From: CAZKWG01 sp964615375
GTDB lineage: Bacteria > Myxococcota_A > UBA796 > CAZKWG01
Assembly: GCA_964615375.1 (NCBI GenBank)
Contig: CAZTOW010000077.1
Location: 1-34,054 of the forward strand
Direction of reading: 5' to 3'
Length of the DNA: 34,054 bases
Part shown: piece by piece, positions 23,682-30,392 of the stretch
Position numbering within the stretch: the stretch's first letter is position 1
How the letters are laid out: every line of letters starts with the position of its first letter
Position numbers and translations under genes: made by a program
The notes under the pieces: model-generated
The model's input: only the letters and a program-made list of their open reading frames with translations
The model's database searches: none
What the model was told of the DNA's origin: nothing

Positions 23682-23770
23682 GAGCCAGACCTGGGATCAA
23701 GATACCTGGCACCTGGTACCGAGCCAGACCTGGGATCAAGATACCTGGCACCTATTGGGGCACCTATTGG
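23682..23770. repeat. intergenic tandem repeat (39-bp period, two copies) with a 12-bp repeat
   Basis: Positions 23682-23714 and 23721-23753 are identical over 33 bp with a 6-bp spacer. Ten bases at 23749-23758 recur at 23761-23770. The block lies between the Rpn gene and the VR1 target, just beyond the VR1 hairpin. No gene is evident here; function unknown. Only two units exist, so it is not a CRISPR. Confidence 0.85.
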
Positions 23771-23784
23771 CGATGGAACTTCCG

Positions 23785-23803
23785 CGCCGCGCTTCGCGCG
23801 GCG
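23785..23803 (-). promoter_or_regulatory. DGR target hairpin downstream of VR1
   Basis: A perfect 8-bp stem (23796-23803 with 23785-23792) with a GAA loop in the coding orientation lies 40 bp beyond the end of VR1. The 63 bp from VR to hairpin align without gaps to those after VR2 (10 mismatches), including a compensatory G-C to A-T pair change in the stem. In the Bordetella phage DGR an 8-bp-stem hairpin just after VR aids target recognition. No copy is near the TR. Confidence 0.8.
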
Positions 23804-23836
23804 ATTCCGAAGAATACAAAGATCAAATATCAAAAT

Positions 23837-24916
23837 TCAAGGCTGGCGGCGAGGCCCCGATACACAACGGAATCCGACGTTCTCGAGCTGGAACCTGGGA
23901 TAGTTCCCGTCCCGGCTCGAAGAGCGCAGGTCCTCGGGGTAGTCCCACGCCGAGCCGCCGCGGAGGACGCGGAGCTTGTTGACATTGTCAACATTGTCAG
24001 CGCCCCTCTCTACCGGATCCACCGCCGGGGCCTCCCCACGGGCCCGCTGCGCATAAGCCCCCGGCTCGTACACATCCCAACACCACTCCCAGACGTTGCC
24101 GTGCAGGTCGTGGAGCTCCCAGGGGTTGGGCCGCCTGCCGCGGACCAGCTGCACCTGGCCGCGCGCGTTCTCATAGTACCAGGCGTGATCCGCGAGGGCC
24201 GCGGGGTCGTCCCCGCAGCTCCACCGCGTCGTGGTGCCCGCCCGGCAGGCATACTCCCACTCGGCCTCGGTGGGCAGGCGCAGACCGTCGGCGCTCGGAT
24301 CCCAGCGCCAGCCTTCGCCCATGCGGACATAGGCTGGGCGCGGGCCCGCCCGGGCCGAGGCCCGGTTGCAGAACTCCAAGGCCTGCCGCCAGGACACGCG
24401 CGTCACGGGCAGGGCCGGATCGCCTGGTCGATTGTCGCCCATGACGTCGTTCCACTGGCCCACGGTCACTACGGTCTCCGCCATGGCGAACGGCGAGACG
24501 CAGACGCGGTGGGGAGGACGCTCGTCGTGGAATTCCTCGCTGCCCATGGTGAACTCCCCGCCGGGGAGCTCGATCATCGCGCCCAGGATGGGGTGCTCTA
24601 CGCGGCGGGGACCGGACGGGGGCGGCGGGGGGAGGGGTTCGTCCCGCGTCACCTCCAGCTCCGGCGGTGGGGGCAGGGGTTCGTCCCGCGCGGTCTCCGG
24701 CTCCGGCGTCACCTCCACCCAGCGCTCCCGCCCAGTGATCGCCAGCCCGAAGGCGGCCCCGATCCCCGCCGTGGCCGCCAGCGCCCCGAGCGGGTGCTCT
24801 GGCCCCAGGACGAGGGCCACGCCTGCCCCGCCGAGCGCCAACCCCACCGCTGCGCTGTGAGCAGGCGGCAACCCATCCACCCGCTGGAGGAGGGCGCGCC
24901 AGGGGGAGCGGCTCAC
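23837..24916 (-). CDS. DGR variable protein 1: membrane-anchored FGE-sulfatase/CLec-fold protein
   Basis: GTG 24916 overlaps the RT stop by 4 nt (GTGA), giving 359 residues translationally coupled to the RT; the frame is open further upstream but only as antisense-like sequence inside the RT gene. Residues 20-62 hold two hydrophobic segments, followed by a Pro-rich linker with a duplicated RDEPLPPPP. From about 110 comes a complete FGE-sulfatase domain: MIELPGGEFTMGSEE, LPTEAEWEYACRAGTTT, LHDLHGNVWEWCWD, LRVLRGGSAW and VGFRCVSG. This fold is the commonest DGR target. The last about 42 codons are VR1, in which 12 codons differ from the template, mostly Asn codons changed to Asp, Tyr, Ser, Phe or Leu. 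It is probably a ligand-binding display protein facing outward, rather than an enzyme. Confidence 0.9.
   Translation of the reverse strand: MSRSPWRALLQRVDGLPPAHSAAVGLALGGAGVALVLGPEHPLGALAATAGIGAAFGLAITGRERWVEVTPEPETARDEPLPPPPELEVTRDEPLPPPPPSGPRRVEHPILGAMIELPGGEFTMGSEEFHDERPPHRVCVSPFAMAETVVTVGQWNDVMGDNRPGDPALPVTRVSWRQALEFCNRASARAGPRPAYVRMGEGWRWDPSADGLRLPTEAEWEYACRAGTTTRWSCGDDPAALADHAWYYENARGQVQLVRGRRPNPWELHDLHGNVWEWCWDVYEPGAYAQRARGEAPAVDPVERGADNVDNVNKLRVLRGGSAWDYPEDLRSSSRDGNYPRFQLENVGFRCVSGPRRQP
23844..23969 (-). repeat. DGR variable repeat 1 (VR1)
   Basis: 126 bp, gapless match to the TR at 25965-26090. All 13 differences lie at TR adenines on the coding strand. In coding order the residue changes are R to W, N to D, N to Y, N to D, a silent Ser change, N to S, N to D, R to G, N to Y, N to F and N to L. 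The 3'-most 42 bp are identical to TR, as expected for the initiation-of-homing end. It forms the C-terminus of the FGE protein. Confidence 0.95.
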
Positions 24917-25833
24917 GTCAGCACCAGCCCGCGATAGCTGGCCAGGGTCCGGCTCAGGGCTTCGGGGCCCCGCTGCGCCGCGGCCTGCACGCGCCCTCGC
25001 ACCCGACGGAGCACCTTCGCGCTGGGGGCCAGACCGGCGCGGGTCACCCGGTAGCCGAGCAGCGTGAGCCCCCGCGCGCAGGGCTGGACCGTCGAGGGCT
25101 TCAACGCGAGGCCGCGCTCCTCGCGTAGCCACGCCTCGATATGCCGGTGCGCCACCTCCAGCGCGCGCGGGTCGTCGTGAAAGAGGGCCAGATCGTCCAT
25201 GTAGCGGAGGTAGCCCGGGATCTTCAGCTCCCGCTTGACGTGATGGTCCAGCCCATCCATGTACAGCGCGCCGCTGAAGTGGCTCACATAGGATCCGAGC
25301 GCGAGCCCCAGCCCTGATCCTCCGAGGATGGAGGCCAGGAGCTCCAGGGTCCGCGCGTCCTTCACGCGCCGCGCGTAGAGCCCCAGCAGCACGTCCCGCT
25401 GTACGCTGGCGAAGTAGGCGCGGATGTCCAGCGCCAGCGCGAAGCGGTGGTCGCGGAGCTGCCGCAGCGCGTACAGGGCCGCGCGCGCCGGGCCTCGCCC
25501 CTGGGCTGCGGCGAAGCTCTGGTCGATGAAGCCGCGCTCGAAGGTGGGCGCGATCTCGTCGATCAGCGCCCGGTGGACCACGCGATCCGTGATCGAAGAG
25601 ATCACGATGTGCCTCGGCTTGGGATCGTGGACGAGGCGCTGCCGGACTGGCGAGGGGCGCCAGACCCCGTCCCGCAGCGCGCGGGCCAGCGAGAGCACGT
25701 GACGGTCGGCGTCCAGGTCGAAGCGGGCGAGATCCGCTCTCCGTCGGCGGCCCTCCCGCACGCGCAGATACGCGCGCCACAGCGCGGCGGGATCGCTGAG
25801 GCGGTCAAAGCTGCCCGCGGGGACCCAGCGCAT
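24913..25833 (-). CDS. DGR reverse transcriptase
   Basis: ATG 25833 is preceded by GGAG seven nt upstream; 306 residues, normal for DGR enzymes. RT motifs are visible in order: PKPRHIVISSITDRVVHRAL (motif 1-2 region), FALALDIRAYF with the catalytic D136, LGSYVSHFSGALYMDGLD (the DGR-type replacement of the group II intron QGxxxSP motif), and YLRYMDDLALF with YMDD at 211-214. The thumb-like region ends in basic helices. There is no maturase or endonuclease domain, as expected. With Avd it would copy the TR RNA into cDNA with errors opposite adenine, which then replaces VR1 and VR2. The order Avd, TR, RT is the same as in the Bordetella phage system. Confidence 0.95.
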   Translation of the reverse strand: MRWVPAGSFDRLSDPAALWRAYLRVREGRRRRADLARFDLDADRHVLSLARALRDGVWRPSPVRQRLVHDPKPRHIVISSITDRVVHRALIDEIAPTFERGFIDQSFAAAQGRGPARAALYALRQLRDHRFALALDIRAYFASVQRDVLLGLYARRVKDARTLELLASILGGSGLGLALGSYVSHFSGALYMDGLDHHVKRELKIPGYLRYMDDLALFHDDPRALEVAHRHIEAWLREERGLALKPSTVQPCARGLTLLGYRVTRAGLAPSAKVLRRVRGRVQAAAQRGPEALSRTLASYRGLVLT

Positions 25834-26118
25834 GGTGAACTCCACAGAGATGCCGGCCCGAAGCGTCGGCCGAAGCCTACCACAGCGGGCCGGCTGAGGA
25901 TAACGGGGGGCCGAGGCCGCCCGATCGGCGCCTGCACGGGGCGGCTCCAGGGAGCGTCGCGTGTTGGCGGCGAGGCCCCGATACACAACGGAATCCGACG
26001 TTCTCGTTCTGGTTCCTGGGATTGTTCCTGTTCCGGTTCGATGAGCGCAGGTTCTCGGGGTTGTTCCTCGCCGAGCCGCCGCGGAGGACGGTGTCGGGAC
26101 TGACGCCGACGATCGGGG
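25834..26118 (-). ncRNA. predicted DGR template RNA region (TR plus spacer)
   Basis: The 285 bp between the Avd stop and the RT start contain no gene. In transcript order they hold 28 bp, the 126-bp TR, then a 131-bp GC-rich spacer up to the RT start. In the Bordetella DGR the functional template RNA covers avd's end, TR and a spacer of similar size before the RT gene, and the spacer is needed for priming. RNA ends cannot be seen here. Short complementary GC blocks in the spacer could fold, but I did not compute a structure. Confidence 0.65.
25965..26090 (-). repeat. DGR template repeat (TR)
   Basis: 126 bp matched gaplessly by VR1 and VR2. Read in the frame of the targets it is rich in AAC/AAT codons (for example SARNNPENLRSSN, then further Asn-Arg alternation), the usual design that lets adenine mutagenesis reach many residues while avoiding stops. 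Of 27 coding-strand adenines in the central segment, 20 are changed in at least one VR; the three adenines in the invariant end zone are not. Confidence 0.96.
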
Positions 26119-26445
26119 CTAACCCGGCGGCGCCTTGCGCAGCCAGCCGCCGAGCTGCCGTCCCACCTCGTCCGCCATCCCGAGCGCGAACACGAGCTGT
26201 CGATCATCCAGGAGCCCCCGCTCACCGGCGAGCCGGAGGTGAAGGCGGACCAGGCCCAGCGCGTCGTCCGCGAGCGCCACGTCCTCGCGAGCCCCACGGC
26301 GCAGGGCGAGGCTCACCGCCTCCAGGAGATCCAGCGCCCGCCCGCAGAGGCGGCGCGGCAAGGGGCCCGGGTCGGCCTCGAGGCGCCCCAGGATCCACTC
26401 CACGAGGCGGGAGGCGTCGCGAAGGACGGGAGCGGGCGTCCTCAC
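26119..26445 (-). CDS. avd: DGR accessory variability determinant (Avd), four-helix bundle
   Basis: This 108-residue protein starts at GTG 26445, overlapping the upstream stop by 4 nt. The sequence is all-helical and follows the Avd/four-helix-bundle pattern: a short helix with LEADPGPLPRRLCGRALDLLEAVSLALRR, then LADDALGLVRLHLRLAGERGLLDDRQLVFALGMADEVGRQLGGWLR in successive helices. The RLHLRLA, GLLDDRQ and DEVGRQLGGW positions are characteristic. Avd forms a pentamer that binds the RT and template RNA and is essential for mutagenic homing. It lies between the HTH gene and TR. Confidence 0.9.
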   Translation of the reverse strand: MRTPAPVLRDASRLVEWILGRLEADPGPLPRRLCGRALDLLEAVSLALRRGAREDVALADDALGLVRLHLRLAGERGLLDDRQLVFALGMADEVGRQLGGWLRKAPPG

Positions 26446-27023
26446 GGAGGAAAATCAGAGAATGGATAGTGACTGGCCCGAGTTCGCTCCGGGCGGTCGG
26501 ATCGGCGCAGCAGGCCCGCGATGGCGGCCAGGAGCTCCTGCTCCACCGCCCGGGCGGCGGCGGAGGCCGGGTCGAAGAGCAGCAGCTCCACGGCGGCGGT
26601 GGCGGCGGCGTCCCGGGCCTCACGGTAGGCCTGGCCCTTCTCCGCGGCGTGGAAGCGGTGGCATCCGAGGCCGAGCGCGAGCAGGCAGCGCCGCAGGGCC
26701 AGCGCGGCGGGGTGATCGGCGCCGAGCTGCTGGCTGACCGCGAGGTAGAGCGGGCGGCCCACCTGAAAGGCCTTGAGGTCCCCGGTGGAGAAGCGCGGCG
26801 GGGCCGCCTGGACGTGCAGGGCGTCCTCCACCCGATCCTGGAGCCGATCAATCTGGCGGGCGCGCTGGTGGAGCTGGGCGTCCGACAGCGGCAGATCCTC
26901 CCGCCGGATGGTCCAGCGGGCGCCGTCTTTCTTCGCGGGGAGGCGGCCCTTCTCCACCATGTAGCGGACCTGCCGCACGGAGCGGCCGAGGAGGGCGGCG
27001 GCCTGATCGAGGCTGAGATCCAT
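26442..27023 (-). CDS. HTH (excisionase/MerR-like) protein of the DGR locus
   Basis: This 193-residue protein begins at ATG 27023. Residues 1-50 are an HTH_17/excisionase-like winged helix (LSLDQAAALLGRSVRQVRYMVEKGRLPAKKDG, then RWTIRREDLPLS in pieces). Residues 60-193 are helical and Ala/Arg-rich (ALALRRCLLALGLG, ATAAVELLLFDP, AVEQELLAAIAGLLRR) with no family I recognise. Its stop overlaps the Avd start (GTGA), so both are made together. It may be a regulator of the DGR operon or a DNA-binding targeting factor for homing; both are inference. Upstream lie the VR2 hairpin and an AT-rich stretch where a promoter could sit. Confidence 0.75.
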   Translation of the reverse strand: MDLSLDQAAALLGRSVRQVRYMVEKGRLPAKKDGARWTIRREDLPLSDAQLHQRARQIDRLQDRVEDALHVQAAPPRFSTGDLKAFQVGRPLYLAVSQQLGADHPAALALRRCLLALGLGCHRFHAAEKGQAYREARDAAATAAVELLLFDPASAAARAVEQELLAAIAGLLRRSDRPERTRASHYPFSDFPP

Positions 27024-27085
27024 GGGGGCGACCTGGGTTTGGAGGGTTTGTTAACGACATCGATCACAATTGTCGAGAAATTCCG

Positions 27086-27104
27086 CGTCGCGCTTCGCGC
27101 GACG
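27086..27104 (-). promoter_or_regulatory. DGR target hairpin downstream of VR2
   Basis: A perfect 8-bp stem (27097-27104 with 27086-27093) with a GAA loop in coding orientation, 40 bp past VR2, at exactly the same distance as the VR1 hairpin. The A-T pair replaces G-C of the VR1 stem, so pairing is conserved despite base change. The AT-rich 40 bp between (ATATTTG-like repeats) are shared with VR1. Confidence 0.8.
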
Positions 27105-27137
27105 AACTCTGAAAATACAAATATCAAATATCAAAAC

Positions 27138-30100
27138 TCAAGGCTGGCGGCGAGGCCCCGATACACAACGGAATCCGATGCCCCCGCTCAGGAACCTGGG
27201 ATAGTTCCAGTACCGGTCCGAAGAGCGCAGGAACTCGGGGACGTTCCTCGCCGAGCCGCCGCGGAGGACGCGCGCGTCAATATTGTCAACAATGGTGACG
27301 TTGGCGCCAGGGTCAACCACGACAACATCTTGCGGCTTCGCGTCCCAGGCGTTGGCGTCGTAGACGTCCTCCACCCACTCCCAGGCGTTGCCGTGCATGT
27401 CGTACAGGCCCCAGGCGTTCGGGAGCTTCTGGGCGACCGGGTGGACAGAGCCCTCAGCGTTCCCGCTGTACCAGGTGTAGTCCCCCAGGCGCGAGGAGCT
27501 GTCGCCGAAGGAGTACGCCGTCGTGGTGCCGGCGCGGGCGGCGTACTCCCACTCCACCTCGGACGGTAGGCGCCCGCCGATCGCGTCGCAGAAGGTGACG
27601 GCCTCGGACCAGCGAACCCCGGTCACGGGGAGATCAGGGTCGCTGCCGTCCCAGCGCCAGCCAGGGGTCTGTGCGGCGTACTGGGCGCGGGTGACCTCGG
27701 TGTCCAGCATCTCGATGTCGGTCGTGAAGCGAACCTTCCAGCGGGGATTCTCGTCGTCGTAGCTGCTGTTGTCATCCCCGATGACGCCCTCACCGGCTGG
27801 GATGGTGACCCAGCGCAGGGGGCGGAGGGTGGAGAGAGTCCCCAGAGCGAAGCTGTCCCCGCCCTCCGCCTCAGCGAAGATCGTCGCGGAGGCCGGGCGC
27901 GACACCTCGGCCACCAGCGCGCGTCGGCACTCCCCCTCCGCCCCTAGCCGCGCCAGCAGCGCTCCCTCCACCCTCAGGCTCTGTCCATCCTCCGGCGCGC
28001 GCAGCCGATCCAGGTCTTCCCGGTCCGCCGAGATCAGCACCACGTCCGCGCTCCCGCTATCCAGGAAGGTCGCGGCGCAGTCCAGCAGCTCGGGTCCCAC
28101 GCTGGCTCCCGATTCCACCAGGAGCTGCACACCGCTGAAGGTGGGGCGGCCCTCCCAGGCAGGGGGGCGCTGGCCCGCCGAGGTGCAGCGCAGCAGGCGC
28201 CCGGTGGGCAGGGCCTCCTCGCAGTCGCGCTCCTCGAGGCTCCAGCGGGCCGTGACCTCGGCCCCGGCGGGCACCTCCTCCTCCCGAGCCCAGACGCTGC
28301 GCCCCGCCGCGGCGCAGCGCCCGCCCTCGCAGCGCGCCCACCCCGGCTCCTCCCCCCGGCTCCCGGCTTCCTCGAGCGTGATCTCCGGGATCTCCGGCTC
28401 CCAGCTCCAGGCCAGGGCCAGCGAGGCCGCGGCCGCGCCAGCAAGCGCCCCGAGCCCGAGCGCGCGCCTCCCGGGGGGCGCCGTGGTGCCGGGCAGGCGC
28501 AGGCCGAGCTCCGCGCCGAAGCCGATCTGTGCCAGCATCTTCCGATGCTCGGCGTCCAGGCGGTCGATCCTCCAGGGCAGGCGCACGCCCTCGTTTGCAG
28601 GAAGGGTGGCGTCGCAGAGCCCGGCCACCGCGGCCCGGACCTCCGCCCTCAGCGGGCCCTCGTGGAGCGACCACAGGCGCGGGATGGCCTTCGTGGGGAG
28701 CTCCCAGAGATCCAGCAACGCCGCGGTGAGCCAGAGCCGGGCCTCGGCCTCCGACCCGACGAAGCCCGGATGCTCCCGGGCCTGGCGCTCGCTCTCCTGG
28801 ACGGCCTCGCGCCACCAGGCCAGGGCGGTGAGGGCGGACGTGGGCAGGCCCGCGCGGGGATAGGCGGTGGCGGCCTCCAGCCAGCGCAGGGCGGCGCGGC
28901 GGTCGAGGTCTCCGGTGGCGGCCTCCACCCACCAGGGGCTGACGCGGAGGGCGAGGTGGGACCGCAGCCGCAGGGCGGCGTCGGGGGGGACAGGTTCGGG
29001 GTAGAGGGCGAGGCAGGCGCGCCAGAGCTCCAGGTCCTCGCCGGCGCCCGGCGCGCGGAGCCTCCCGCCAGAGACGGCCTGCACGAGCTCGCTGGGGTGG
29101 ACGACGCGGTGGCCGGGGCCGAGCACGCGGGCCAGCTCGTCTCCGGGATCCACCCACAGCAGGTCCTCCCAGGCGGCGAGCTCGGCCAGCAGGGGCGGGA
29201 CGCGTTCGCCGAGCAGGTCGCGGCGGGCGGCGGCCCCCAGCACGAGCCCGTCGCTCAGGATGAGGACCCTCCCGCGCTGCCGGGTCTCCAGATCGAAGGG
29301 AGAGATGGTGCCCTCAGCGGTCCAGAGCGCGTCGGGGACGCCGTAGAACTCGGCGTGGGCGAAGGGCAGGCCGGCGGCGCCGAGCGCCTCGTCGAGCTCG
29401 CGGCGCAGCGCGTCCAGGTCGGGGTGCGTGGATGAGAGATCCACCCACAGCCAGAGCCCGAGCGGCTCGCGGCGGGGGACGAAGACGAGGCAGGGCAGGC
29501 CCAGCTGGGCCGCGGTCTCGTGGACGGTGCGCTCGACGTCCAGGGTGGGGGAGGGCTCGCCGCGGACGCGCTGGCTCAGGCTGGCGCTCAGGTCCTCCTG
29601 CTCCGACGGGTCCAGGCGCAGGAGCTCGCCAGGGCGCAGCCTGGCCCCAGGTGGCGGGGCGGAGACCTCGCGCGGCTCGGCGGCGGGGAGGGGAGGCGGA
29701 TCGCGGGGACGCAGGCGGAGGATGGCGAGGGCGAGCCCCAGGGCGGAGAGGGAGAGCGCCGCGACGCCGAGGGGGGGCCAGGGGAACGGGGGCTCGTAGG
29801 GGTGGATCTCCAGGGTGGGGACGGCGGTGAGGATTTGGCGCGGCGCGGGTTCGGCCGGGGGCGGGTCGGTCGTCCCATCGTCTGGGGGAGGCTCGACCTT
29901 GGGAGGGGGCTCGATCTTCGCAGGGGGCTCGACGACAGGTGACACCACCTGCGGTGTCGCTGCGGCGTCATCCCTGTCCCACGCCCACCACCACACTCCC
30001 AGCCCCACCCCCACCACCAGCAGCCCCACCCACCACCGCCGCGCGCCCCCGCGCCGCTCCCGCCACACCTCCACCGCCCGCCCGGCCGGGCTCTGAGGCT

Positions 30101-30392
30101 CCCAGGCGTCCACGGCCTCCATGGGGCTCGGCGGCGCGTGCGGCGCGGGCGGCGTGGGCGGCGTCTCGAGCCTCGGGGCATGCGTCGCGCGCCAGGCCTC
30201 GACCAGCGCCTCCACCTCGGGGCGCCAGGCGGGATCCTTGACCACGATCGCCACGATCGCGCGGCCCAGGGCCTCGGCGTCGGCCTCGCCCATGCGCCCC
30301 AGCACCACGCTCAGGCGCAGACGCTCGTCCACGCCCACGGGTACCCCGCGGGCCTGCAGGGCGGTCAGCAGCGCCTCGAGCCTCGTGTCCAC
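27138..30392 (-). CDS. DGR variable protein 2: vWA-like membrane protein with C-terminal FGE/CLec domain
   Basis: This 1084-residue protein starts at GTG 30392 directly abutting the MoxR stop. Order: a helical N-terminus (1-75; LLTALQARGVPVGVDERLRL) of the type preceding vWA proteins in MoxR systems; transmembrane segments at about 117-138 and 203-226; a vWA-like region at about 275-450 (LWLWVDLSSTHPDLDALR, RVLILSDGLVL); a helical middle; a hydrophobic segment at about 642-669; an unassigned Cys-containing region to 850; and an FGE-sulfatase domain 850-1084 (VTIPAGEGVIGDD, LPSEVEWEYAARAGTTT, LYDMHGNAWEWVEDV, ARVLRGGSARN) ending in VR2. It is probably a sensor whose hypervariable lectin-like tip is diversified, signalling through the vWA/MoxR partners. 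Confidence 0.9.
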   Translation of the reverse strand: MDTRLEALLTALQARGVPVGVDERLRLSVVLGRMGEADAEALGRAIVAIVVKDPAWRPEVEALVEAWRATHAPRLETPPTPPAPHAPPSPMEAVDAWEPQSPAGRAVEVWRERRGGARRWWVGLLVVGVGLGVWWWAWDRDDAAATPQVVSPVVEPPAKIEPPPKVEPPPDDGTTDPPPAEPAPRQILTAVPTLEIHPYEPPFPWPPLGVAALSLSALGLALAILRLRPRDPPPLPAAEPREVSAPPPGARLRPGELLRLDPSEQEDLSASLSQRVRGEPSPTLDVERTVHETAAQLGLPCLVFVPRREPLGLWLWVDLSSTHPDLDALRRELDEALGAAGLPFAHAEFYGVPDALWTAEGTISPFDLETRQRGRVLILSDGLVLGAAARRDLLGERVPPLLAELAAWEDLLWVDPGDELARVLGPGHRVVHPSELVQAVSGGRLRAPGAGEDLELWRACLALYPEPVPPDAALRLRSHLALRVSPWWVEAATGDLDRRAALRWLEAATAYPRAGLPTSALTALAWWREAVQESERQAREHPGFVGSEAEARLWLTAALLDLWELPTKAIPRLWSLHEGPLRAEVRAAVAGLCDATLPANEGVRLPWRIDRLDAEHRKMLAQIGFGAELGLRLPGTTAPPGRRALGLGALAGAAAASLALAWSWEPEIPEITLEEAGSRGEEPGWARCEGGRCAAAGRSVWAREEEVPAGAEVTARWSLEERDCEEALPTGRLLRCTSAGQRPPAWEGRPTFSGVQLLVESGASVGPELLDCAATFLDSGSADVVLISADREDLDRLRAPEDGQSLRVEGALLARLGAEGECRRALVAEVSRPASATIFAEAEGGDSFALGTLSTLRPLRWVTIPAGEGVIGDDNSSYDDENPRWKVRFTTDIEMLDTEVTRAQYAAQTPGWRWDGSDPDLPVTGVRWSEAVTFCDAIGGRLPSEVEWEYAARAGTTTAYSFGDSSSRLGDYTWYSGNAEGSVHPVAQKLPNAWGLYDMHGNAWEWVEDVYDANAWDAKPQDVVVVDPGANVTIVDNIDARVLRGGSARNVPEFLRSSDRYWNYPRFLSGGIGFRCVSGPRRQP
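27145..27270 (-). repeat. DGR variable repeat 2 (VR2)
   Basis: 126 bp, gapless match to TR with 17 differences; 16 lie at coding-strand adenines of TR and one is G to A (making Val to Ile near the 3' end of the variable zone). Changes include N to V, F, D, Y, S and G, R to W, Q to L and E to G. VR2 is mutated further toward its 3' end than VR1. Confidence 0.95.

Noticed and set aside
23682..23770. Possible CRISPR array
   Set aside because: Only two units with a 6-bp spacer and no cas genes.
24913..25833. Group II intron or retron reverse transcriptase
   Set aside because: No maturase or endonuclease domain, no msr/msd-like arrangement, and the TR/VR pair identifies a DGR.
23844..27270. Three similar 126-bp segments as ordinary gene duplication or recombination debris
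   Set aside because: Differences are almost exclusively at template adenines, which neutral divergence would not give, and an RT and Avd are adjacent.
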